From positions 49,424-113,423 of the forward strand of contig JAUWLW010000002.1 of NCBI GenBank assembly GCA_030613505.1: a stretch of 64,000 nt of DNA, in the 5' to 3' direction. This DNA is from Candidatus Zixiibacteriota bacterium (GTDB lineage Bacteria; RBG-13-66-14; B26-G2; WVWN01). Numbering within the stretch: the stretch's first letter is position 1; the number at the start of each line of letters is the position of its first letter. A program made the translations under genes and the position numbers. The notes under the pieces are model-generated. The model had not been told where the DNA came from. It saw only the letters and a program-made list of their open reading frames with translations, and made no database searches. Below, piece by piece: positions 16,201 through 23,780 of this stretch.

Positions 16201-17922
16201 GCCGATAATCGTCTGAACGTCGTTCGGGTCTACCAGGAAAACCGACACGTTGAAATATTTGAAATGTCTCCTTATGGCCGCCGATGCCGTCCGCAACAAG
16301 GCCGGCACGTCCTGCGCGGCGAGTATTTCTTTACCCAGGTCCCCGATTAATGCTATCTCGCTCGCCCGTTGCCGTTCTTCGCGTAGCAGGACGGCGTTTT
16401 CGATTATTACGCCGACTTGGTCGGCCAGCGTCTCGAGTACCAGCGTGTCGCCTTCCTCGAAAGCGCCGGTACGTCTGCTTTGGACGTCGATTACCGCCGC
16501 TACGCCCCCGCGGCTGATTACCGGTACGCACAACTCGGACTTCGTTTCCATCAACGCTGGGTTGGCCGCGAAGAATCGATCGTCTTTAGTCACGTCGTTG
16601 ATTAGTATAGTGCGTTTCGCCTCGACCGCGGCGCCGACAAGACCGGCGCCGCGGCGCTGGCGGTAACCAACAGGAAGGTGGTCGGCGTAACCCCCCACTA
16701 TAGTTTCGAGGAACAGCTCGTCTTCACGCGCGTCGACCGAAAATATGGCGACGTTGTAATAATTGAATTTGTCCTTTATAGCGGCCGCGAGCTCTTTGTA
16801 TAGCTCGCGAGTCGACGTGCTGAGCAGCGCTTTCTTGCCGATCTCATTTATGAGACTTAGTTGGAGGGCGCGCTTCCGTTCGCCCTCCAAGCGGCGGGCG
16901 TTTTCGACCGCGGCGGCTGCACAAGCCGCGAGCGCTTTTACGAAAGCGACGTCTTCTTTTTCGAAGGCGTCTCGCACGTCGCTCCCCAAGGTGATGACGC
17001 CGAAGGCGTTTTCGCCGACGGCGATGGGGACGGCGAGGGATGAACCGACGCTGGTTTCGGCGGTCATTAGGCCGCCGGCCGCGGCCGATACGTCGGCGAC
17101 GTAGACCGTTTCGTTGTCTTGCAGGGCTTGGTTGGCCAGGCTCTCGCGGAAAGTCTCGCTTACGAGTTGAGCCTCTTCGGGAGCGTAGCCGATAGTAGCC
17201 AATTGTTTTACGGCGTCGCTTCTCTCGTCGTAAAAATAGACGGCGCCTTTGTCGAACGAGATGCCCTTTCTCGTTTCTTCCAGGAGCCGTTCCAAAGGCG
17301 TCTGTAGGTCTTGGGCCGAGGATAGGGCGGGAGCGGACTCTATGACGAGGCGTAGTTGTTTGTTCTCCCATTTCAGGCGGTCGAGTTCGGCGGACAACTT
17401 CTCGCGCCCGCTAATCGCGGCCAGCGTCGCCGCTATTTCGTCTGCGAAGGACCGACCTAGGGCTTCGTCTTCCGGCGAAAACGCGCCGGCCTCGGCGCCT
17501 TTCACTAAGACGGTTACACCGGTCACGCCGTCTCCCGATTTTAACGGCACGGCCAATACCGAAGCACCAGCGTAACCCTCGAGAAGGGGAAGGCCGGCGA
17601 GGTCGTCCGCGGACGCCGACGGGAGGTTCAGAACGCGACCGGATCGCAGGGCTCGGGTGGCGACGTTTTCATCCGCGGCCGGCGAAAAGAGCTGACGGTA
17701 TTTTCCGGACGGCTTGGTTGAGAGCGCGATTTCGAGTTTGTCGTCGCTTTCGCGTGACACTATAGCGCACACTTCTGCGCCGAAATATTCGGCCAGCCCG
17801 TTCGTCGCTAGCGGCAGTAATTCAGCCCGCGAAGTGGTCCCGTGAAGCCGTATTTTTAAAGCCCGAGCGGCTTTTTCGCGAGTTGCGTCCGCGGGTCCGT
17901 TATTTTGGGAGGGCAAAACCAT
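13243..17922 (-). CDS. Cytoplasmic sensor histidine kinase with seven tandem GAF domains
   Basis: The 1,559-residue protein has no signal peptide or membrane helix. I count seven GAF domains in series (approximately residues 20-175, 205-350, 360-510, 525-680, 690-850, 860-1015 and 1030-1190), then a PAS domain (about 1210-1320), a HisKA dimerisation domain with phospho-acceptor His1337 (NVSHELRTPL), and a HATPase with N-box (LIKNAIQFN), G1 (DDGPGIS) and G2 (GGTGLGL). It should autophosphorylate in response to small cytoplasmic ligands. No response regulator gene is adjacent, so it is an orphan. The ATG at 17922 lacks a clear Shine-Dalgarno; a TATAAT lies at 17942-17947 on the minus strand. 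Confidence 0.93.
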   Translation of the reverse strand: MVLPSQNNGPADATREKAARALKIRLHGTTSRAELLPLATNGLAEYFGAEVCAIVSRESDDKLEIALSTKPSGKYRQLFSPAADENVATRALRSGRVLNLPSASADDLAGLPLLEGYAGASVLAVPLKSGDGVTGVTVLVKGAEAGAFSPEDEALGRSFADEIAATLAAISGREKLSAELDRLKWENKQLRLVIESAPALSSAQDLQTPLERLLEETRKGISFDKGAVYFYDERSDAVKQLATIGYAPEEAQLVSETFRESLANQALQDNETVYVADVSAAAGGLMTAETSVGSSLAVPIAVGENAFGVITLGSDVRDAFEKEDVAFVKALAACAAAAVENARRLEGERKRALQLSLINEIGKKALLSTSTRELYKELAAAIKDKFNYYNVAIFSVDAREDELFLETIVGGYADHLPVGYRQRRGAGLVGAAVEAKRTILINDVTKDDRFFAANPALMETKSELCVPVISRGGVAAVIDVQSRRTGAFEEGDTLVLETLADQVGVIIENAVLLREERQRASEIALIGDLGKEILAAQDVPALLRTASAAIRRHFKYFNVSVFLVDPNDVQTIIGSVIEGAYEKAIDSPPRIKLGEGFIGWAAEKGDVAFSNDATNDPRYAPDPIPGEARSEIAVPIKIGDRVLGVLDVQENAKDALTKHDLELLRTFADQLAVAIQNVNLLADEQTATHNAEVLLHIGHIVSQTPDLEKSLEFLVEETRTIMDADASALILLDDGKGTKQFIASARLPEETEKLLRSGKLDVGRHPIFEEAATRSKPVFLADVGPKDDEVKGDLLPGLTARSLAVAAIRKKNRVLGFLLSIWQTPRPTVSESDLALFEGIAFQTAIGVENLLYLENVKRQTDYLAIIGSIAADAARLPPLDELLGAALEEIRAFAELDAGAIHLHDAKRRSLVLTATAGADEGMKKRWEGFADIGGERASALLTDAVIVREKPVDADPFGLPLADAEGPASYVSFPLVAKQQVLGRLTLFSRKGRTFRAEDADLLKTICDQLSIFLENTQLFSQNVSRMEELVTLLDTSKTLSSSLDTEEIIYNIAQKVKDLIGADACTVFLLDRDAGILEPIVSLTAYPEEVMKIRLKLGEGITGHVALTGVGEYVNDAVLDHRSLEVPGTPYEESESLLCVPLIAREEAIGVMTLGRLRGEIFTDRDLQLVTLFAGQVAGSIENARLFDRVLSSISIAEEHRRKLDAIFASIADAIVVTDMGLRVVEVNPAAEKMLGRQAESIINRHVRSIIETPTLHETFEKASNMLQDKDVAEFELAVNPPGGAGKTGYYRVLANAVANPAGERVGYVATFRDVTESKELTFLKENFIANVSHELRTPLTSIIGSAELIIADDKAGTFPYSQFVRIIDKEARRLRELVDSILDFSLLETRRLELKLEPVDVNDLAAETTRKYQQMADRNGISLEFDAGSDIPGTYADPNLVQSALANLIKNAIQFNSAGGRVRVSTKVQDGDVALAVADDGPGISQDQLDTIFSTFYQVDGSSTRAVGGTGLGLTIAKRAIESHGGRIDVSSEVGVGSTFTIFLPLRTEPPAENE

Positions 17923-18230
17923 AACTCAAGCACACCAATATATTATATTTTAACCTCGCATAGATAAATATCAAGGTTAATTTTAGGTTGAGGCGGCGCT
18001 TTTCTAACGTAGCCCCACGATGCCGATGACGCCGGCGCCCGTATACGGCCGGAGGCGGCGGCCCCCTCCGGGGTTGGCGTACGCCTTCGCCCGCCGTCGT
18101 CGCATAATCCGCGCCTATCAAAGGTGCTGCGGGCCCGAAGTGGCCCCGCGATTTCTTAAAAAACTTGATTTCTATTGCCTAAGACTATAACATATGGAAA
18201 GGGTCAATTACCGATAGGGTGTTTTTAAAC
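17923..18230. other. Intergenic region between divergent kinase and aldehyde dehydrogenase genes
   Basis: About 310 bp without a convincing gene. It contains an AT-rich minus-strand promoter zone (17940-17990), a GC-rich middle with an inverted repeat CCGGAGG...CCTCCGG (around 18049-18079) and a bulged hairpin GCGGGCC...GGCCCCGC (around 18129-18150), and a plus-strand promoter zone (TTGATT at 18165-18170 and TATAAC at 18186-18191, a short 15-bp spacer). I could match none of this to a known riboswitch or small RNA. Confidence 0.5.
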
Positions 18231-18244
18231 GGAGGAGCGCTACG

Positions 18245-19732
18245 ATGTCTCATCACTTCCAAAATTACGTGGCCGGCAAATGGGTACCGGCGAAATCCGG
18301 TAAAACGGTCGAGAATCGTAATCCGGCCGATGATGGTCTGGTCGGCGTATTTCCCGACTCGGCGGCGGAAGATTTGAACGAAGCGGTAGCTGCCGCCCGC
18401 GACGCTTACGGCCGTTGGCGGAAGGTCCCGGCGCCGGCCCGGGCGCTAAAAATACAGCGGGCGGGCGAACTTATGCGCGAGCGTAAGGAAGAGATATCCC
18501 GCCAGATGACGCGCGAAATGGGTAAGGTCGTCGCCGAAACGCGCGGCGATACGCAGGAGGGGATAGACACCGCGTTCTATATGGCGGGCGAGGGTAGGCG
18601 GCTCTTCGGCGTGACGACGCCGGTCGAGTTACCGGATAAATTCGGCATGGCGGTCCGGCGGCCTATCGGCGTGGCGGGCCTCATTACGCCGTGGAACTTC
18701 CCAATGGCGATTCCCACCTGGAAAGTCTTTCCGGCTTTAGTCGCCGGCGATACGGTGGTCATAAAGCCGGCTACCTATACGCCGGCGACGGTATGCGAAT
18801 TGGGCCTGATATTGGAGGAGGCCGGCGTACCGCCGGGCGTCTTCAATATCGTGTGCGGCTCCGGGGGGACGGTGGGCGAAGCGATACTGGGCCATCCGGA
18901 CGTCGACGTCATATCGTTCACCGGCTCGAGTGCGGTAGGCCGCCGCATCAACGAGGTGGGCGGAAAGAACCTCAAGCGCGTGTCGCTTGAGCTTGGGGGC
19001 AAGAACGCGCAAATAGTCCTCGCCGACGCGGACTTGGACCTCGCTCTCGAGGGCGTGCTATGGGGCGCCTATGGTACGACGGGACAGCGGTGCACCGCCA
19101 CCAGCCGCCTGATACTCGAGGAAAAAATTCACGACGAGTTCGTGAATATGCTTGTCGGCGCCGCCGCGGCGTTGAAACTCGGTAACGGCCTGGACGAATC
19201 GTTCCAGGTGGGGCCGCTGGTGAGCGCCGCGCAACGCGAGACGGTCCATTCGTACGTTGACGTGGGTAAGGAAGAAGGAGCTGAGCTCGCGCTGGGCGGT
19301 GAATTCTACGAGGAGGGCGAGTGCAAAAAGGGCTTCTTCTACAAGCCGACCGTCTTCTTGGGCGTAAAGCCTACGATGAGGATAGCCCGCGAGGAGATCT
19401 TCGGGCCCGTACTGTCGGTCCTCAAGGTTGGGGACGCGGACGAGGCTATCCGCGTTCTGAACGATTCTTCGTACGGCCTCTCGAGCTCTATATACACGCG
19501 CGACGTCAATCTGGCCTTTAGGGCCGTCGAAGACATAGAGGCCGGCATCACGTACGTCAACGGCCCCACCATCGGCGCGGAAGTCCACCTGCCGTTCGGC
19601 GGCGTCAAGGATACCGGCAACGGCCACCGCGAGGGTTCCTTTACGGTGTTCGACATCTTCACGGAGTGGAAATCGGTTTACTTCGACTATTCGGGTAAGT
19701 TGCAGCGGGCGCAGATAGACGTCGAGGAATAG
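18245..19732 (+). CDS. NAD(P)-dependent aldehyde dehydrogenase
   Basis: This 495-residue enzyme of the ALDH superfamily oxidises an aldehyde to a carboxylate. Visible are the NAD-binding core (TPWNFPMAIPTWKVFPAL, FTGSSAVGRRI), the general-base region LELGGKNAQIV, the catalytic Cys in TTGQRCTATSR and the EEIFGPVLSVL segment. GQRCTATSR and VHLPFGGVKDTGNGHRE resemble the group with alpha-ketoglutaric semialdehyde and aminoadipic semialdehyde dehydrogenases; the true substrate is undetermined. A strong Shine-Dalgarno (GGAGGAG, 18231-18237) precedes the ATG. It stands alone, closed by a hairpin at 19764. Confidence 0.92.
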   Translation: MSHHFQNYVAGKWVPAKSGKTVENRNPADDGLVGVFPDSAAEDLNEAVAAARDAYGRWRKVPAPARALKIQRAGELMRERKEEISRQMTREMGKVVAETRGDTQEGIDTAFYMAGEGRRLFGVTTPVELPDKFGMAVRRPIGVAGLITPWNFPMAIPTWKVFPALVAGDTVVIKPATYTPATVCELGLILEEAGVPPGVFNIVCGSGGTVGEAILGHPDVDVISFTGSSAVGRRINEVGGKNLKRVSLELGGKNAQIVLADADLDLALEGVLWGAYGTTGQRCTATSRLILEEKIHDEFVNMLVGAAAALKLGNGLDESFQVGPLVSAAQRETVHSYVDVGKEEGAELALGGEFYEEGECKKGFFYKPTVFLGVKPTMRIAREEIFGPVLSVLKVGDADEAIRVLNDSSYGLSSSIYTRDVNLAFRAVEDIEAGITYVNGPTIGAEVHLPFGGVKDTGNGHREGSFTVFDIFTEWKSVYFDYSGKLQRAQIDVEE

Positions 19733-19763
19733 TCGGAAGGGTCGCGAGCCGTGGCGTTACGTG

Positions 19764-19788
19764 CGGGGCGGCCGCGACCGCCCCGTTT
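19764..19788 (+). terminator. Terminator-like hairpin after the aldehyde dehydrogenase gene
   Basis: Perfect 8-bp stem CGGGGCGG / CCGCCCCG with a 6-nt loop, followed by only TTTAA, so it is a weak intrinsic terminator. Confidence 0.55.
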
Positions 19789-19809
19789 AACTTAGAAGTT
19801 GGTGCGGCG

Positions 19810-19984
19810 ATGGACGTCTTCATCTTCATGACCGATATAATCGGCAAGGCGTTGCGCGCGTGCCGTGGCGGTAGGATTTCCGCTTGCGACGGCTGCTCAT
19901 ATCGCCTCTTACCGGGGCGTAACCTGGGCAGCTGCGGTGCTGACGGCATTATCCGTCACCATAGTAGTTGTTTCGGTTTTATAG
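19810..19984 (+). pseudogene. Possible frameshifted small membrane protein gene
   Basis: An ATG at 19810 opens with good codon use (MDVFIFMTDIIGKAL), then the frame turns Cys/Gly/Arg-rich and implausible. Skipping one base in the GCGCGCG run near 19850-19857 joins it to a second frame that is strongly hydrophobic (ATAAHIASYRGVTW, then ALSVTIVVVSVL) and ends with TAG at 19982-19984, just before the next gene's GTG. The joined product would be a membrane protein of about 57 residues. Start support is weak, and it could be chance. Confidence 0.3.
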
Positions 19985-19987
19985 GCC

Positions 19988-21013
19988 GTGGCGGATTTCC
20001 CCCAAAACCTGCCTAAAAACTCGGCGGCGAATTTCAGGGCCGACCCGGCGCGGTGGCTCTTGAAAGCGCGGTCGCCGCTCGTCCGGTACCGCGCCGCGGT
20101 AGACCTCCTGAGGTGGCCGGCCGATTGCGGCGAGGCGGCGGCCTTGTGGGAGCGGCGGTACGAAGACCCGAACCTGGCCGCTATAAAGGACGCGCAGGCC
20201 CCGGACGGCCTTTGGTACCCGCCGGGGCCGTTTTACCGGCGGCGGCCGAGTTTATATGTACCGAAGTACCTGGCGGCGATTTGGCAGCTGCCGGTTCTAG
20301 CGGACTTGGGTATCGGCTTGGAAGACCCGGTAGCGGCGCGGGCGGCGGAGGCCGTACTCGCGCGGCGGACCGGGGACGGTTTCTTCGAGTTGGGCCCGGG
20401 CGGCCCTTTCGTCGTTGCCAACGCGTTGGCCGTGAGCTCGCTCGCGGCGTGGGGCGTCGGCGGCGCGGCTTTGGCATCGGCGCGGGCTTGGTTGTACGGC
20501 CGCCAACGTAGCGACGGCGGATGGGCGGACGAATTCGAGGTGGAAGATAACGCGGCGCTCAGCGCGGTGGGTACGACGGCCGAGGTCGTCCGAGCGCTGG
20601 CCGGCGGCGCCGCCGGCCCCGAGGAACGGGCCCTCGCCAAGGGGAAGGCGTACCTCCTCTCTAATCTATTTACGGATTACAACGGCCGCTTTCCGCGCTC
20701 GAGCCGGGGGTGGCGGCGGCTGAGCTGGCCTCAGTACCGATACGACGCGTTGACGGTAGCGTCGGCGCTCGCGGCGGCGGGCGCGTCCCGGCTCGACGTT
20801 GCGCCCCTCGCCCAGGCCGTTCGCGCGTTGCAGATGCGGCGCGGCTTCTGGCGGCAGCAGGTGCCGTTCGGCGAGCGGTGTTGGCTCGAGCCGGTCCGAG
20901 CGGGCCGGGCGTCGCGGTGGGTCACGTACCGCGCGGCTAAGTTCCTTTTATGGTATTACAGCGCCGGCAGCCCTCAGGAAAGTGATTGCGATGTTAGCTG
21001 TTATCAATTATAA
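19988..21013 (+). CDS. Alpha/alpha-toroid protein, prenyltransferase/terpene-cyclase-like fold
   Basis: The 341-residue protein has no signal peptide and a repeating two-helix pattern with glycine turns (DGLWYPP, RQRSDGGWADEF, TGDGFFELG), typical of the six-hairpin toroid of squalene-hopene cyclases and protein prenyltransferases. The cyclase DxDD acid motif is not seen, so activity as a terpene cyclase is doubtful. It starts with GTG, and a UbiA-family isoprenoid enzyme gene follows 27 bp later, which suggests a role in isoprenoid-linked chemistry, but this is inference from position. Confidence 0.75.
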   Translation: MADFPQNLPKNSAANFRADPARWLLKARSPLVRYRAAVDLLRWPADCGEAAALWERRYEDPNLAAIKDAQAPDGLWYPPGPFYRRRPSLYVPKYLAAIWQLPVLADLGIGLEDPVAARAAEAVLARRTGDGFFELGPGGPFVVANALAVSSLAAWGVGGAALASARAWLYGRQRSDGGWADEFEVEDNAALSAVGTTAEVVRALAGGAAGPEERALAKGKAYLLSNLFTDYNGRFPRSSRGWRRLSWPQYRYDALTVASALAAAGASRLDVAPLAQAVRALQMRRGFWRQQVPFGERCWLEPVRAGRASRWVTYRAAKFLLWYYSAGSPQESDCDVSCYQL

Positions 21014-21040
21014 TCGCGTCAAGCGAGTGGAGCCCGTTTG

Positions 21041-21928
21041 ATGATTGCGGCAGTTATAAAGTTAATGAGGCCTCGGCAGTGGACGAAGAACCTAATCGTC
21101 TTCGTGGCGGTAGTTTTTTCGGGTCGCGCTTTGATATTGGCGGACGGTTTCCATGCCGTACTGGGTTTCGTTTTGTTTTGTTTTCTTTCCAGTAGCGTTT
21201 ACATTTTAAACGACGTCTTGGACGCGCCCTACGACCGGCGGCACCCGGAGAAGAGGAACCGCCCCATAGCTTCCCGTAAGATTTCGCCGACCGCCGGCGT
21301 GTTGCTATTTACGGCCTTCGCCGCGGCGTCGCTCGCGGGGTCGTTCTGGTGGTTGGGTTGGAAGTTCGGCGTATGCGCGACGACGTACTTCGTCATTAAC
21401 CTCTTCTATTCGTTCGGCGTAAAGAGAGTCGTCATCCTCGATTCCGTGACCATCGCGTTGGGTTTCGTATTGCGGGCCATCGCCGGCATCTACGCCATAG
21501 TTGCCGAGCCGGGCCAACTATCGGAGTGGCTACTGATATGTACCTTCTTCCTGGCGTTGTTTTTGGCGTTTTCGAAGCGGCGCGGCGAAATTACGGACCT
21601 CTCGGGGAATGCGGCGGATCACCGCCCGATTCTGGCCTCCTATTCCCCCAAGTTAATCGACGAGATGATAGGCGTCACCACCGCGTCGTCGGTGATGTCC
21701 TATTCCCTCTACACCATTTGGCCCGGGACGGTCGCGCGTTTGGGTACCAACAAAATGATCTATACCATCCCGTTTGTGGTATACGGGATATTTCGCTACC
21801 TGTACCTCATATATAAGAAAGGACAAGGCGCGCAGCCGTCCGCGATTTTGATTACCGACCGGCCGTTGCAGGTGAACATTCTGCTATACGTAGCGGCGGT
21901 CTTCTTCATTCTGTACGTCGTTAAATAA
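21041..21928 (+). CDS. UbiA-family prenyltransferase, decaprenyl-phosphate phosphoribosyltransferase-like
   Basis: This 295-residue polytopic enzyme carries the first Asp-rich motif NDVLDAPYDRRHPEKRNRPIA and begins RPRQWTKNLIVFVAVVFSG. Both features match the DPPR synthase branch (mycobacterial Rv3806c), which moves phosphoribose from PRPP to a polyprenyl phosphate for arabinose donors. The TTG at 21038 is also possible, but the ATG at 21041 is better spaced from GAGTGGAG (21026-21033). It lies between a toroid-fold protein gene and a UPF0104 membrane protein gene, suggesting a lipid-linked sugar pathway. The oxidoreductase pair that completes the arabinose pathway is not in the window. Confidence 0.88.
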   Translation: MIAAVIKLMRPRQWTKNLIVFVAVVFSGRALILADGFHAVLGFVLFCFLSSSVYILNDVLDAPYDRRHPEKRNRPIASRKISPTAGVLLFTAFAAASLAGSFWWLGWKFGVCATTYFVINLFYSFGVKRVVILDSVTIALGFVLRAIAGIYAIVAEPGQLSEWLLICTFFLALFLAFSKRRGEITDLSGNAADHRPILASYSPKLIDEMIGVTTASSVMSYSLYTIWPGTVARLGTNKMIYTIPFVVYGIFRYLYLIYKKGQGAQPSAILITDRPLQVNILLYVAAVFFILYVVK

Positions 21929-21947
21929 CTGCGGCCGGCCGCTGGGC

Positions 21948-22991
21948 GTGAAGATAACCAAAAAAGCGCGGATATTGTTGGGGTTGGGCGTCAGCCTGGT
22001 CTCGGCCGTCGTGTTGGCGGCCGTGATCGACTGGCGCGAGTTCGTAGCATTACTCGCCCGCGTCAACTACTGGTATTTAATCCCTGCCACTTGTTGTATC
22101 GTGGCTTCGTATTACTGCCGGGCGCTGCAATGGCGGTACGTCCTCGGCGGCGTCCGGCGGCTGCCCGTCTATCCCCTTTTTCGCATTACGATGTTGGGGT
22201 TTTTGGCCAATACGCTCCTGCCGGCGAGGTTGGGCGAAGTCGTGCGGGCGTACATCCTGGCCCGTAAGCAACGATTATCAAAGGGGACCGCTTTCGGTTC
22301 CGTTATCGTAACGCGCCTTCTGGACGGCGCTATATTATTCTTGATATTGGGCGGCTTCGCGATTTTGATACCGGCAAAAATCGCGGGCTTCAAAGCCGGC
22401 GGGACGACCGGTTTCATAATTTACGCCGCCATCGTGAGCTTCTTCGTGTTATTCTATTTCAAACGCGAAACGGCGACGTCCATCGTCAAGTTCGTATTCG
22501 GGCCGTTCTCGAAAAGGCTCGCCGTAAAGATCGTCCGGTCTTTGGATAAATTCATCCACGGCTTTAGCTGCTTCAGGAGCCCGGCGGATTTGGGGAAGGC
22601 ATTCCTCTACTCGTGTGCGATTTGGTTGCTCGTAGCGTTATCGTACTATTTCGTTAACCTCGGCTTTGAATTTACGTCGTCTCTGCCGCTCTACGCGCCG
22701 TTTCTACTCGTTGCCATCGTCAGCCTCGCGATATCCATACCGTCGTCGCCCGGCTTCATAGGGACGATGGAACTCGGCGTATTGGCCGCGCTACACATAA
22801 TCGAACCGGCGCTTACCCGCAACGAGGGGTTATCGTACGCCATCGTCGTTCACGTCGTCCAAGTTCTACCCGCGGTCGGGATCGGCCTTTTTTACCTGTG
22901 GACGGAACACCTGACCATTGCCGAGTTGGTAAAACCAGAGGAAATCCAAACGGAGGCCGCGTATACCGAGAAGGGAGTAGGCTATGAATGA
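21948..22991 (+). CDS. Lysylphosphatidylglycerol synthase-like (UPF0104) integral membrane protein
   Basis: The 347 residues contain about eight TM helices and family landmarks: ARLGEVVRAYILARK (the GEL/R motif after TM3), SVIVTRLLDG, and SLAISIPSSPGFIGTMELG. These proteins are related to the flippase domain of MprF and often accompany glycolipid or polyprenyl-lipid genes. The start is a GTG 19 bp after the UbiA gene. Its end overlaps the PilZ gene by 8 bp, so both are probably co-translated. Confidence 0.87.
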   Translation: MKITKKARILLGLGVSLVSAVVLAAVIDWREFVALLARVNYWYLIPATCCIVASYYCRALQWRYVLGGVRRLPVYPLFRITMLGFLANTLLPARLGEVVRAYILARKQRLSKGTAFGSVIVTRLLDGAILFLILGGFAILIPAKIAGFKAGGTTGFIIYAAIVSFFVLFYFKRETATSIVKFVFGPFSKRLAVKIVRSLDKFIHGFSCFRSPADLGKAFLYSCAIWLLVALSYYFVNLGFEFTSSLPLYAPFLLVAIVSLAISIPSSPGFIGTMELGVLAALHIIEPALTRNEGLSYAIVVHVVQVLPAVGIGLFYLWTEHLTIAELVKPEEIQTEAAYTEKGVGYE

Positions 22992-23364
22992 TACCTTTAT
23001 CGAGCGCCGCCGGTACCCCCGCGCCGACGTAGACTACAAAGCCGTTTTGGAGACGGCCTCCGGCGACAAGGTCAACTTGCGCACCCAGAATATTTCCGGC
23101 TCCGGGATTTACTTTTACACCGATAAGAGGCTTACGGAGTTCACGGAGGTGTCGCTCACGGTGTCGTTACCGGCCGTAGGGAAGATGAAAGAGCTTTCCT
23201 TCTGTTGCCCAGGCGTGATAGTCCGCGTTGAAGGGGGGGCGGATATATCGGATTGGCCGTTCGCCGCGGCGATACATTTCGCCGGGATCGACGACAGCCA
23301 CCGTGCAGCTATATGCGCTTACGTCGACGCGGTGTTGGCGGAGCGGAAGAAAGAGAGCCGGTAG
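22984..23364 (+). CDS. PilZ-domain cyclic-di-GMP receptor
   Basis: This 126-residue single-domain protein binds c-di-GMP if typical: it has the RxxxR motif (R9-R-Y-P-R13) and NxSxxG (N36-I-S-G-S-G41). It overlaps the UPF0104 gene and precedes rlpA, so it could regulate envelope or exopolysaccharide output from this cluster. No diguanylate cyclase is encoded nearby. Confidence 0.9.
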   Translation: MNDTFIERRRYPRADVDYKAVLETASGDKVNLRTQNISGSGIYFYTDKRLTEFTEVSLTVSLPAVGKMKELSFCCPGVIVRVEGGADISDWPFAAAIHFAGIDDSHRAAICAYVDAVLAERKKESR

Positions 23365-23376
23365 TAGAGCTTCGAA

Positions 23377-23778
23377 GTGAAGGCCGGGTTTAGATACGGC
23401 ATATCGGTGGCGCTGTGTGCGGCGTTGGCGGTTTCGGCTTGCAGCTTCTCCAGGCGCTACCCGCGAAGTTACAGCCGACCCGGCGCTTATCGCGAGGTCG
23501 GCGAGGCTTCGTATTACGGCCGCGAAGCGCACGGGAAGGCCACGGCCTCCGGCGAGAAATTTAACATGAACGCCTACACCGCGGCCCACAAGACGTTGCC
23601 ATTTGGGACCAAAGTCCGCGTTACCAACTTAACCAACAATAAGAGCGTCGTCGTGCGCATCAACGACCGCGGCCCCTTCGTCGCCGGTCGCATAATCGAC
23701 TTGTCGTACGCCGCCGCTAAATATATTAAAATGCTCGACGCCGGCATCACCGACGTCGAGCTCGTCGTCGTAAAATAA
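23377..23778 (+). CDS. rlpA: RlpA-like septal lytic transglycosylase, lipoprotein
   Basis: This 133-residue lipoprotein (lipobox VSAC, Cys22) carries a double-psi beta-barrel with the RlpA hallmarks [29 protein letters not shown] and [16 protein letters not shown]. RlpA cleaves peptidoglycan strands stripped of stem peptides and acts at the septum. It lacks a SPOR domain, shorter than E. coli RlpA. The start is a GTG 12 bp after the PilZ gene; the convergent M20 peptidase gene begins its stop only 2 bp beyond. Confidence 0.9.
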   Translation: MKAGFRYGISVALCAALAVSACSFSRRYPRSYSRPGAYREVGEASYYGREAHGKATASGEKFNMNAYTAAHKTLPFGTKVRVTNLTNNKSVVVRINDRGPFVAGRIIDLSYAAAKYIKMLDAGITDVELVVVK

Positions 23779-23780
23779 CC

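Noticed and set aside
18004-18105. A 33-codon arginine-rich minus-strand frame (MRRRRAKAYANPGGG start) in the kinase/ALDH intergenic region
   Set aside because: No Shine-Dalgarno, arginine-rich composition typical of GC-rich non-coding DNA, and no promoter match.
17923-18244. Riboswitch or signal-recognition RNA in the 320-bp gap
   Set aside because: The GC-rich inverted repeats do not match any conserved core I know (SRP, c-di-GMP, cobalamin, SAM), so I report only the gap.
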